Source: Holophaga sp. (lineage in GTDB: Bacteria; Acidobacteriota; Holophagae; Holophagales; Holophagaceae). From it: 64,000 nt of DNA. Location: the NCBI GenBank assembly GCA_016715205.1, contig JADKBC010000004.1:137666-201665 (forward strand), written 5' to 3'. The position numbers were made by a program, and so were the translations under genes. The notes under the pieces were generated by a model, which saw only the letters and a list, made by a program, of their open reading frames with translations, had not been told where the DNA came from and did no database searches. Positions 9,308-17,907 of this stretch are shown here, in pieces; position 1 is the stretch's first letter; each line of letters opens with the position of its first letter.

Positions 9308-9313
9308 AACCTA
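9308..9313 (-). promoter_or_regulatory. -10 hexamer TAGGTT of speD (leaderless type)
   Basis: Minus-strand TAGGTT, six bases (TTTGAA), then the speD ATG. Same geometry as at mqnA, lpxK, murG, the S41-like gene and the photolyase gene. Confidence 0.45.
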
Positions 9314-10546
9314 GCAGGGTTTAAGCCGACCCACGAACTCCACATGGGGTGTCATGGGGAAGAGATCCAACACAGCTAGGTTTTCCAGGCGCCATTCTGG
9401 GGCCAGGCGCTTCACGTCCCGGCAGAAGGCTGCGCCGTCGCAACCCACGAGAATGAGCGTGCCCGCCTTGGCAGTGCGCAATTTTTCCGTGAAGGCGGGC
9501 GAAAGGCCGGCCCGGGGTGGATCCACCAGGATCACATCCTCGGGTTCACCCAAGCCATCCTCGATCCAGTCCGCCGCATCGGTGGCGTGGCAGGGGCCGG
9601 CAATGCCCAGCGATTCGAAATTCTTTTTCGCCCAGGCCACCGCATGGGGCTCAGATTCCACCAACACCGAACTCTGGAAACGATCCTGGAGAAGCCCAGA
9701 AAAAAGCCCAACACCGCCGTAGAGATCGAACAAGGTGTTGCCCCTCACGTCCCATTCCTCAAAGGTCTGGCGGAAGGCTGTCATGGCCCAGGGGGCTGAC
9801 ACCTGGAAGAAGCCTCCGGCGCGATGGCGCAGGGTGGCGTTCTGGAAGGTATGGGTGATGGGGTCAGTGGTCGGGTGCCAGCCATCAGGCTCCAAGCGCC
9901 AGGCCCGACCATCTTCCATGACCGCAAATACATGCTCGGCCGGGGTTCCTGTGGCTAACTCCCATCGCTGGGGGCGGGAGGGCAGGGCACCTTCCTCCAA
10001 GGCTTCCTGGAGCCGAGGCATGGCGGCGGAAAGCACGGCGTGGGCAGCCGGACAGGCCTGAACGGGAACAATCGAGTGGCTTTTTCGGCGATGGAAGCCC
10101 AGGGTGCGGTTGCCCCAATGCAGTTGGATGCGGTGCCGCTTGGCCTCGGGAGGTGCGGGGCGCCACGCCCAGTCGAGCATGTCGGGCAGTTGGCGCCGCA
10201 GCAAATCTTCGACCATGAGTTTTTTCAGGTCAGGTGCATGGGACCCGGCTTCCCATAAATCGCAGCCTCCGCAGAGGCGGGCCACGGGGCAACCGGAAGG
10301 GGCCCGGCGCTTGTCCGAGGTCTGCCAGCGCAGCACCTCGCCTTCCCCGTGGCGGGCCTTCCAGCGCACGTCGGCCTCCACTTCCTCGCCCGGGAACAGG
10401 GCCAGCGGCGCCGAAAGCAGGATGAGCCGACCATCTTCCTCCCGGCCCACGCCCAGGCCGCCCCAGGCCAGGCGCTCAATCTTGCCGATCCATTTCACCT
10501 TCGGAGTTGACGACCCTTGGTACACTGGGGCCCGATTCCTCATTGC
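9311..10546 (-). CDS. TrmA/RlmD-family RNA (uracil-5-)-methyltransferase
   Basis: AdoMet-dependent RNA m5U methyltransferase of about 411 aa. An N-terminal TRAM domain (KVKWIGKIERLAWGGLGVG) is followed by Fe-S cysteines in CPVARLCGGCDLWEAG and a Rossmann methyltransferase domain with LFDLYGGVGLFSGLL, VDPPRAGL and ILVGCDGAAF. The last motif holds the nucleophilic Cys, but the usual CNP is CDG here. The start is uncertain: ATG at 10546 is used, and GTG at 10498 would begin directly at the TRAM domain; neither has a good ribosome site. The substrate (23S or tRNA) cannot be told. It is divergent from the HD-GYP gene. Confidence 0.82.
   Translation of the reverse strand, partial: AMRNRAPVYQGSSTPKVKWIGKIERLAWGGLGVGREEDGRLILLSAPLALFPGEEVEADVRWKARHGEGEVLRWQTSDKRRAPSGCPVARLCGGCDLWEAGSHAPDLKKLMVEDLLRRQLPDMLDWAWRPAPPEAKRHRIQLHWGNRTLGFHRRKSHSIVPVQACPAAHAVLSAAMPRLQEALEEGALPSRPQRWELATGTPAEHVFAVMEDGRAWRLEPDGWHPTTDPITHTFQNATLRHRAGGFFQVSAPWAMTAFRQTFEEWDVRGNTLFDLYGGVGLFSGLLQDRFQSSVLVESEPHAVAWAKKNFESLGIAGPCHATDAADWIEDGLGEPEDVILVDPPRAGLSPAFTEKLRTAKAGTLILVGCDGAAFCRDVKRLAPEWRLENLAVLDLFPMTPHVEFVGRLKPC
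10521..10526 (+). promoter_or_regulatory. Candidate extended -10 box (TGG-TACACT) for the HD-GYP gene
   Basis: TACACT with TG one base upstream, i.e. an extended -10, lies about 37 nt before the TTG start at 10563. No -35 at normal spacing is visible; a TTGACG sits only 8 nt upstream and is too close. Tentative. Confidence 0.3.
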
Positions 10547-10562
10547 CGATTTGGAGCCATCC

Positions 10563-12275
10563 TTGCGCTTCACCGTTGCACTCCCCCACTGCCACCGTAG
10601 CAGCCTCGAAGGCCGCCTGGGCAGGGAGCTTGCCAAAGCCTTGGTATGGGTAGACTTGCCCCCAGCCGAGGTGGTGGTTGGCATGCCCGGCGAGGGACTG
10701 TTGGCCACCTGTGTGGAATGGCCCGGCGAAGCGGGTGCTCTCGCGCTCCTGGATGCTGGCTTTCAGCGCCTCAAGGACCGCCTCGACATGGAGCGCCTTA
10801 ACGATGTGGGGCGGGCATTGGCCTCGGAACAGGATCTGGACAAGTTGCTGGATCTGATTCTGGTCCAGGCGCGCAGGCTGCTTTCGGCGGAAGCTGGCTC
10901 CATTTATCTGGTCGTGGGAGAAGGGGCAGGTCGCGAACTGCTGTTTGCCCATACCCAGAACGCCCGGCTGAGCCTTCCCTACCATCGCTTTCGGATGCCC
11001 CTATCGGTGAGTTCCATGGCGGGATTCGTGGCGTCCACTGGGCAGTGCCTCAACATTCAGGATGTGTACCGCATTCCTGAAGATGCGCCCTATCGGTTCA
11101 ACGACAGCTTTGATATCCGCGCGGGGTATCGCACGGTATCGATGCTCTGCGTGCCGCTCCAGGACACGGAAGGCGAAATCCTGGGTGTGCTGCAACTCAT
11201 CAACCGGATGGACGAGGATGAAGAAGGCCGGGTGGTGGTGCCTTTCCTGACCGAGCATGTGCACCTGGCCCAAAGCCTGGCTGGGCAGGCGGGGGTGGCC
11301 GTGCGCAATGCGGGGCTCCGTCATGACATCGAAAATCTGTTCGAGAGTTTTGTGAATGCTTCCGTGCTCGCCATCGAGCAGCGGGACCCCGTAACCAGCG
11401 GTCATTCGGGCCGGGTGGCTTCGCTGACCGTGGGGTTGGCGGATGCCGTGAGCCGCACCCCCAATGGGCCTTATGCCGCGGTGGTATTCACGGATCGGCA
11501 GATCCGGGAGATTCGCTACGCCAGCCTTCTGCATGACTTCGGGAAAGTTGGTGTGCGCGAACAGGTGCTGGTGAAGGCCAAGAAGCTGGAACCCACCCGC
11601 CTGGAAATGGTGCTCCAGCGCATCCGCCAGCGGCAGGAGGAGCGCACCCGGTTGCAGCTTCAGCAGGACTGGGAGGCTGGCCGACCCTACGATGCCGCAC
11701 GCTGGCAGGCACTCCTTTTGGAATTCGAAGCGGAGGCCAACCATCTGATCGCCCTGGTGGTGCAGGCCAACGAGCCTTCTGTGCTGCCCAAGGAAGTGAT
11801 GGGTGATCTGGATCGGCTGGGCGATCTGACCTTCACCCATTGGAATGGCCAGGCCGACGGCGTCGTGACCGAAACCGACTTGGCAGCCCTGCGCATTCCC
11901 AAGGGCAGCTTGTCCGACGAAGAACGTACCGAGATCGAAAGCCATGTGACCCATACCTTCCGCTTCCTTCAACAGATCCCCTGGACCAAGGATCTGGCGG
12001 GTGTTCCAGAAATTGCTTTCGCCCACCACGAACGCCTGAATGCCCGTGGGTATCCACGGCGCCTGGGTGACGCGGATATTCCGATTCAGAGCAAGGCCAT
12101 GGCCATTGCGGATGTCTTCGATGCCTTGACGGCCCAGGATCGGCCCTATAAGGCAGCCGTTCCCCTGGATCGGAGCCTGGGCATCCTGGAAACCGATGCC
12201 AAATCCGGGCATTTGGACTCGGAACTGCTGCGGCTCTTCATCGAGGCCAAGGTGTACGAGCGCACCGCCTCGTGA
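10563..12275 (+). CDS. GAF + HD-GYP cyclic-di-GMP phosphodiesterase
   Basis: Predicted soluble c-di-GMP hydrolase of about 570 aa. After about 80 residues of unknown type comes a GAF sensor domain (about 85-250, with ALASEQDLDKLLDLIL and AGSIYLVV). The HD-GYP domain follows: the HD dyad in YASLLHDFGKVGV and the HHERLNARGYP motif, then IADVFDALTAQDRPYK. About 140 residues separate the HD and GYP parts, longer than usual. Start: TTG at 10563, with GGAG six bases upstream and just after a candidate -10. It should lower c-di-GMP in response to a ligand bound by GAF. Confidence 0.88.
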   Translation: MRFTVALPHCHRSSLEGRLGRELAKALVWVDLPPAEVVVGMPGEGLLATCVEWPGEAGALALLDAGFQRLKDRLDMERLNDVGRALASEQDLDKLLDLILVQARRLLSAEAGSIYLVVGEGAGRELLFAHTQNARLSLPYHRFRMPLSVSSMAGFVASTGQCLNIQDVYRIPEDAPYRFNDSFDIRAGYRTVSMLCVPLQDTEGEILGVLQLINRMDEDEEGRVVVPFLTEHVHLAQSLAGQAGVAVRNAGLRHDIENLFESFVNASVLAIEQRDPVTSGHSGRVASLTVGLADAVSRTPNGPYAAVVFTDRQIREIRYASLLHDFGKVGVREQVLVKAKKLEPTRLEMVLQRIRQRQEERTRLQLQQDWEAGRPYDAARWQALLLEFEAEANHLIALVVQANEPSVLPKEVMGDLDRLGDLTFTHWNGQADGVVTETDLAALRIPKGSLSDEERTEIESHVTHTFRFLQQIPWTKDLAGVPEIAFAHHERLNARGYPRRLGDADIPIQSKAMAIADVFDALTAQDRPYKAAVPLDRSLGILETDAKSGHLDSELLRLFIEAKVYERTAS

Positions 12276-12326
12276 TCTGACAACCGGGCGAGCCTGTGAG
12301 ACAATGGCCGTTCTGGAGATTTTTGC

Positions 12327-12791
12327 ATGTCAGAACGAGACGCCGCCACCATCGACATCCTGGGGATCATGGAACTCCTGCCCCATCGTTTCCCCATCCT
12401 GCTGGTGGACCGGATCCTGGATTATGAAAAGGGCCAATGGATCAAGGGCCTCAAGAACATCAGCATGGGGGATCCCATCTTTCAGGGGCATTTCCCCAAG
12501 CAGCCCGTGTTTCCTGGCGTCTTGATCGTTGAGGCCATGGCCCAGACCGGTGGCTGTCTGATCATGCAGGAATTCGAGGATCGCGCCAAAAAGGTGATCT
12601 ATTTCATGGCCATCGACGGGGTGAAGTTCCGCAAGCCCGTGGTGCCAGGTGACCAGATGGTCATGGAAGTGAAAGTCATTCAGAACAAGGGCAAGATCTG
12701 CAAGATGCGCGGCGAGGCCTTTGTGGATGGCCAGCGGGTTGCCGAAGCCGAGTTCATGTCCATGCTCATCAACCTGCCGGAGGAAAAATAG
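12327..12791 (+). CDS. fabZ: 3-hydroxyacyl-[ACP] dehydratase FabZ
   Basis: Hot-dog-fold dehydratase of 154 aa in type II fatty acid synthesis; it sets the supply of 3-hydroxyacyl-ACP shared with lipid A synthesis. The catalytic His is in LLPHRFPILLVDR and the Glu in VFPGVLIVEAMAQ. It is 2 nt upstream of lpxA, the classical arrangement, and era follows. A possible promoter (CTGACA, 17 nt, GACAAT) lies just upstream, ending about 12306. Confidence 0.95.
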   Translation: MSERDAATIDILGIMELLPHRFPILLVDRILDYEKGQWIKGLKNISMGDPIFQGHFPKQPVFPGVLIVEAMAQTGGCLIMQEFEDRAKKVIYFMAIDGVKFRKPVVPGDQMVMEVKVIQNKGKICKMRGEAFVDGQRVAEAEFMSMLINLPEEK

Positions 12792-12793
12792 TC

Positions 12794-13579
12794 ATGGCTG
12801 CTGAAATCCACGCTTCCTCCGTCATCAGCCCCGATGCCCAGATCGCCGATGGCGCGATCATTGGCCCCTTCTGTGTGGTCGAAGGCAATTCGAAGATCGG
12901 CGCTCGCACCATTCTCCGTAGCCATGTGGTCATTGGCCCGCACACCGAGATCGGTGAGGATAACGAAATTTATCCCCATGCCACCTTGGGCATGGGACCC
13001 CAGGATTTGAAATTCAAGGGGGCCCCCACCCGGCTGGTGGTGGGCAACCGCAATGTCTTCCGCGAGGGCTGCACCATGCATCGCGGCACCGAGGGTGGCG
13101 GCGGCATTACCACCATCGCCGATGAGAATTTCTTCATGACCGCCGCCCACGTGGCTCACGACTGCCATGTGGGCAGCCGCAACATCTTCGCCAATAGCGG
13201 CACGCTGGCGGGCCATGTGGAGCTTGGGGATGGCTGCACCGTGGGTGCCTTCTCCGCCGTCCATCAGTTCTGCCGCGTGGGTGATCACGCCTTCATGGGT
13301 GGGTTCACGGTGGCTACCCAGGATGTGCTGCCCTTCATGAAGACGGTGGGCGCCCGGGATACCAAGAGCTATGGCGTGAACGCCATCGGTCTCCGACGCA
13401 AGGGCTTCCCCGAGGAAGTAGTCAGCGGCCTGATGAAGGCCCACCGCATCCTTTTCCACAGCGGCCTGCTCAAGGAAGAAGGGCTCAAGCGAGCCGAGGA
13501 GGAACTGGGGCACATCGCCGAAGTGGCCTACTTGATCCGCTTTATTCGCGAAGCCAAACGAGGCGTTCACCGTGGTTGA
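12794..13579 (+). CDS. lpxA: UDP-N-acetylglucosamine O-acyltransferase LpxA
   Basis: Cytosolic enzyme of 261 aa that adds a 3-hydroxyacyl chain from ACP to UDP-GlcNAc, the first step of lipid A synthesis. It shows left-handed beta-helix hexapeptide repeats from the N-terminus (ISPDAQIADGAIIGPFCVV), the catalytic-His region FMTAAHVAHDCHVG, and a C-terminal helical part (LRRKGFPEEVVSGLMKAHR). It lies between fabZ and era in a tight operon, overlapping era by 8 nt. Confidence 0.95.
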   Translation: MAAEIHASSVISPDAQIADGAIIGPFCVVEGNSKIGARTILRSHVVIGPHTEIGEDNEIYPHATLGMGPQDLKFKGAPTRLVVGNRNVFREGCTMHRGTEGGGGITTIADENFFMTAAHVAHDCHVGSRNIFANSGTLAGHVELGDGCTVGAFSAVHQFCRVGDHAFMGGFTVATQDVLPFMKTVGARDTKSYGVNAIGLRRKGFPEEVVSGLMKAHRILFHSGLLKEEGLKRAEEELGHIAEVAYLIRFIREAKRGVHRG

Positions 13580-14486
13580 AACTCGGCGTTGCGCCACCAT
13601 TGCCATCGTAGGCATCCCCAACTCTGGCAAGTCCACCCTGTTGAATGCCCTGGTCGGCGAAAAGCTTGCCGCTGTGAGTCAGACGCCTCAGACCACCCGG
13701 GGCAAGATTCTTGGCGTGGTGAATCGCGGCAACTCCCAGTTTGCGTTCATGGACACGCCGGGCGTGCACACACCTCAACACGCCCTCAATCAGCGCATGC
13801 TCCATCACGTGGAACTGGCGCTTTCCGAGGCGGACCTACTTTTGTGGGTGGTGGATGCAGATGGCTTTCTGGGGCCTGGCGAACGCGAATTGGCCAAACG
13901 GCTCAAGGCCGCTAATCAGCCGGTGTACTTGGTTCTGAACAAGATTGATCTGCTTTCGAAAGGTCGCTTGCTTTCCAAAATCGTGGAATACAAGGATCTG
14001 ATGGAATACCGGGAAATCATTCCCGTGGGTGCCAAGATGGGCCAGAACCTGGATCCGCTCTGGGCCACTCTCGAACGGGATGCGCCCGAAGGGGAGTGGG
14101 CCTTCGATGCCGAAACCTTCACCGACCAGACCGAACGGGGCATGGCGGCGGAATTCATCCGGGAAAAGGTGCTGCGCAAGACCCGCGAAGAAGTGCCCCA
14201 CGGCGTGGCTGTGGTCATCCGCCGCTGGATCGAAACGGGCCAGGATGACTTCCCCGAAGATCTGGCCGCAGACGGCGCCTACCTGGAAGTGGAAATCATT
14301 GTGGACCGCGACAACCACCGCAAGATCCTGCTGGGCTCCGGCGGCGCCATGATCAAAGACATCCGCCAGAGCGCCCAGCGCGAATTGAAAAAACTTTTAC
14401 AGCGTCCCGTGCGCTTGGACCTTCACATCAAAGTAGAGGAAGGCTGGCGAGATCGGCCCGACAAATTGGACCAGATGAATCTCTGA
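13572..14486 (+). CDS. era: GTPase Era
   Basis: Ribosome-assembly GTPase of 304 aa acting on 16S rRNA and the 30S subunit. G1 is GIPNSGKST, G3 DTPGVH and G4 NKID. The C-terminal KH domain runs from about 205 on, with the GSGGAMIK loop. It starts with GTG at 13572 inside the end of lpxA, implying coupling. Length and domain order are normal for Era. Confidence 0.95.
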   Translation: MVETRRCATIAIVGIPNSGKSTLLNALVGEKLAAVSQTPQTTRGKILGVVNRGNSQFAFMDTPGVHTPQHALNQRMLHHVELALSEADLLLWVVDADGFLGPGERELAKRLKAANQPVYLVLNKIDLLSKGRLLSKIVEYKDLMEYREIIPVGAKMGQNLDPLWATLERDAPEGEWAFDAETFTDQTERGMAAEFIREKVLRKTREEVPHGVAVVIRRWIETGQDDFPEDLAADGAYLEVEIIVDRDNHRKILLGSGGAMIKDIRQSAQRELKKLLQRPVRLDLHIKVEEGWRDRPDKLDQMNL

Positions 14487-14785
14487 GGCCTCTTCTGCGT
14501 CTGCGGAATGGTTTGTTCTTTCCAAGTAAGAACCCGCCATTTCGTCTCCCTGTGTTGCGTTCCTAAATGCTTAGGCTGCGGAATAGGGAGACGTAGCTTA
14601 GAGCGGAATGTTGTTGGATTGTTGAAAAACGGTTTCAAAAAGTACTCTTGGCCTCGCCTCGCTGTGGTGCCAATCTAATTCGCTGTGCCTACGATCAGAA
14701 TCAATGAACGCCTGAATAGGCTGAGTAAACCAATGCCAATTCCATTTTTCATTTTCGCGTGCCCGTTCGGGCCTAAGGAGTAGCA
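14487..14785. other. Intergenic region upstream of the receptor pair, with a hairpin
   Basis: About 300 nt without a gene. The clearest structure is an inverted repeat (14543-14551 with 14585-14593, CGTCTCCCT/AGGGAGACG) enclosing a smaller CCTAA-ATGC-TTAGG hairpin. A short GCCCG/CGGGC hairpin at about 14760-14772 directly precedes the Shine-Dalgarno AAGGAG of the first receptor gene. No known riboswitch was recognised. Confidence 0.5.
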
Positions 14786-17700
14786 ATGATTTCGAGGCGA
14801 TGGAGTGTTCTAGTAATTTCGGCCCTTGCCTGTGGCGTGGTGGCACAGGCCCAGACCAGCACCACTTCTGGTGCGATCAAGGGAATGGTGAAATCGAAGA
14901 AGGGCGGGGCGCTTTCTGGTGCAACGCTCATTCTGAGAAGCTCCGAGACAGGATTTGCTCGCACCACCAAGACGGACGTAAATGGGGCTTACCAATTCGC
15001 GTTCATCCTTCCGGGAACCTACGAACTCACCGTCACTTCCCCGGGATTGCGTTCCGCCAAGGACAACAATGTCCGGGTCAACATCGGCCTGACTGCCTTC
15101 CAGAATTTTGATCTTGATGCTGCCGAAGCTGCTGCCGTTGTGGAAGTGGTTGCTGAAACGGGTGGCATCGATACGGCCCAGATCAACACCCAAACATCAA
15201 TTGGCTCAGAGCTCGTCGAAGCTATTCCGGTAAACGAACGAAACTTTGTGGATCTCGCTCGGTTGACGCCTGGAGCAGCCTCTGGTTCCCAGAGTTATTA
15301 CACAACCGTTGAAGGCGCACGAGGCGTCCAAAACAATCTGCAGATCGATGGCGCGAGTTATAACTCTAAGTTCAATGGATTCCAGCGGGGCGGCACTCGG
15401 AGCACCTTCAGCTTTGGGCAGGATTCCATCAAGGAACTTCAGGTCATCACCAACTCTTTTGATGCGAGCCTGGGCGATTCGGTTGGAGCCGTGATCAATG
15501 CGGTGACTAAAACTGGAACAAACCAGATGACCGGGATGGTTTTTTCGCTTTTCCGACCCAGTTCTCTCGTAGCTAAAGTCCAGAATGTCCCTTGGGATCC
15601 AGGGCTTAAATACAATACAGACACAGTTAAAACCCGCAAAATGAACCAGGTCCAGGGTGGCTTCAACCTCGGTGGCCCCATCATCAAGGACAAACTACAC
15701 TTCTTCATCAACGTGGAAGCGGGGCGGAAGCGGGAAGAAACCGTGCCCACCTTCACCTATAGCGGCGCCACGGGAAACCTTGCTTCTGACTTCAATACGT
15801 TCTTTGGTGCGGGTGGTATGGGATCGACCATCATCACCACCAACGATGGCCGCACTGCAGCCCAGGAAAACGGCACCCCTTGGACGGATGAACAGAAAAA
15901 CATCGCGATGACCGCGCGATTAGATTGGTCCATCAACAACGACCATCGCGCTGTGTTCCGTATGAATCTCATGGATTACAACGGACTGAATGATACCTAC
16001 GCGGGAACGCGGCGCCCCGACGTGGCCTATTCCAACAACTCCACCGTTAAGAATTCCAGCTTCTCCTATGTGTTGGAATTGAACTCAATTTTCACGGCTT
16101 CATTGCTGAATGAAGCTCGCATTCAAATCTCCAGCGAGCGCGGCCCCATTGAGCCCAATAGTACCGCCAGTTCTTCCTACCGTCCCGGTGGCTCCTTCTA
16201 TGCCGGGCAGAGCTCCCTTGATCCTCGCACCACCGATGAAACCACTACCCAATTCCAGGACAATTTGACCTACGCCACTGGCGATTGGTCATTTAAGACT
16301 GGCGTGGACATTCAGCTGGTATCCCAGAAAAACCGTTTCCTTCAGTATGGCAACGGCTCTTGGACATTTTCTACGTTCGCAACCGCCAACCATTGGTTCA
16401 GCAATCCCGCTACTTGGGCACCTCCCACTGGCACCGTTTCATACAACCAGAACATTTCGCCCCTCAACGGAGTGCTCACGCTAGATGAGAAGTTCCTGGC
16501 TGGTTACATCCAGACCCAGTACGGTGGTCTCCTCAGCAAACGCCTGCTTCTGAGCCTCGGCGTGCGCTATACCGCTGAAATTTGGGGCGACAATCCCAAT
16601 CCCAACCCCAGGTTCCAAGGACTTGATAATCCTTCCAACGATAGTCCATTGACCCCGGTTTGGTTTCACTTTTGATGTTTTCGGCAACAGTAAAACTGTT
16701 GTGCGTGGTGGGTTTGGTTGGTTCAGCGTGAGCAACCCTGGCCAGACAGCCAATGCGGTTGTCATGAACAACGGCATTAATATCCTGCCCTTCTATATTT
16801 CCAGCTCTACAAATCCAACAGCCTTCCAGCAGGGCAATCCGCTCTCAATGGGGGCGCGGGTTCAGAACAATCACCTGACGCCTCTGGATGCGGCTACTTT
16901 GATGGGAAATGCTGCGTTCCAGGATACGGTCAGGATCAATCTGATGGATCCTGAGGTGAAGATGGCCCGGGCCAGGGCCATCTCCTTGGGCGTTGAGCAT
17001 GAAATGGGGAACGGGTTCCAGATTGGAGTTCGCGCCACGTTCAAGAAATTTGCCAACCTCCAATACGCTACCAATATCAACCTCGGACAATACAACTCCT
17101 TGACAGCCCCCACTACCGATCCCAACGCGATCTACAACGATGGCTATCCCACAACAACAAATAGATTCTCCACCTCGGCTCGGCCAGGTCGGGCCATCGT
17201 TCGTGGCCGTTTATTGGACCTCACGGGCTTCGGCGATGTCTCCCTCTCACGCTATGACGGCGAAGGTCGCTATCGCAGTCTGGTGATTGAGCTCAATCGA
17301 CGCGCTGACAATGGCTGGGGTTTCAAGAGCAATGTCACCTTCGGCAAATCTGAGGACAACAACTCTAATGAACGGGCGACCCTTACCAATTCGTCGGTCT
17401 ACACGCCCAATCCCGCCAGCCCGTTAGAAGCCTATGCCCTGAGCGACAACGATCGCCAGATGCGCGGGGTGCTTGCCAGTATTGCTCCTGGCGTTTTCGG
17501 AATCAAAATTTCCGGTATTTTCACCTATTCGACAGGCCTTCCCTGGACAGCCACCTATTCCACCGACCAGAACGGTGATGGGCAGTCATTGATTACATGT
17601 GGGGCCGCAACACGATGCGTCAACTTGACACCAAGAGTTCGATATGCGAATTTCCAGGAACTTCCGCATCGCCAAACACTTCAGCCTCGAAGGCATCATC

Positions 17701-17862
17701 GATGTCTATAACGTCTTCAACTGGGCCAACCAGTGGATCAGTTCCTCCAATCGTTCCTTCTCCACCGGCCCCACCAGTGCCAAATTTGTGAACTTCGCTC
17801 AGGTCGACATGCCTGATCAGAAGACCCGCGAGGTCCAGTTCACGCTGAAGGCACGCTTCTAG
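14786..17862 (+). CDS. Oar-like TonB-dependent receptor, first of two (frameshifted)
   Basis: Outer-membrane receptor with signal peptide (residues 1-23, ending VAQAQ), a carboxypeptidase-regulatory-like beta-sandwich (about 28-110), a plug domain (LVEAIPVNERNFVDLARLTPG) and a large barrel ending in the aromatic tail FTLKARF. AAGGAG precedes the ATG. Three breaks need correction: about 16650-16656 (two bases short, restoring DPRFGFTFDVFGN), 17580-17582 (GGG should be GGGG, giving GDGAVIDYMWGRN) and 17641 (one G short, giving DMRISRNFRIAK). With these the protein parallels its downstream paralogue to the end. This could be a pseudogene, but the indels resemble sequence errors elsewhere in the window. 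The ligand is unknown. Confidence 0.8.
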
Positions 17863-17907
17863 GCCCCATCTAGAATTTTTGTTATCCAAAATGAACAGGA
17901 GCTAGGC

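Noticed and set aside
10507..10526. TTGACG followed by TACACT as a full sigma-70 promoter
   Set aside because: Spacer is only 8 nt. A similar TTGATT-N8-TACACT occurs at 46434-46453, but two cases do not make a promoter class; only the -10 was kept.
11001..12212. 403-aa open frame on the minus strand opposite the HD-GYP gene
   Set aside because: No motifs; the plus strand has GAF and HD-GYP signatures.
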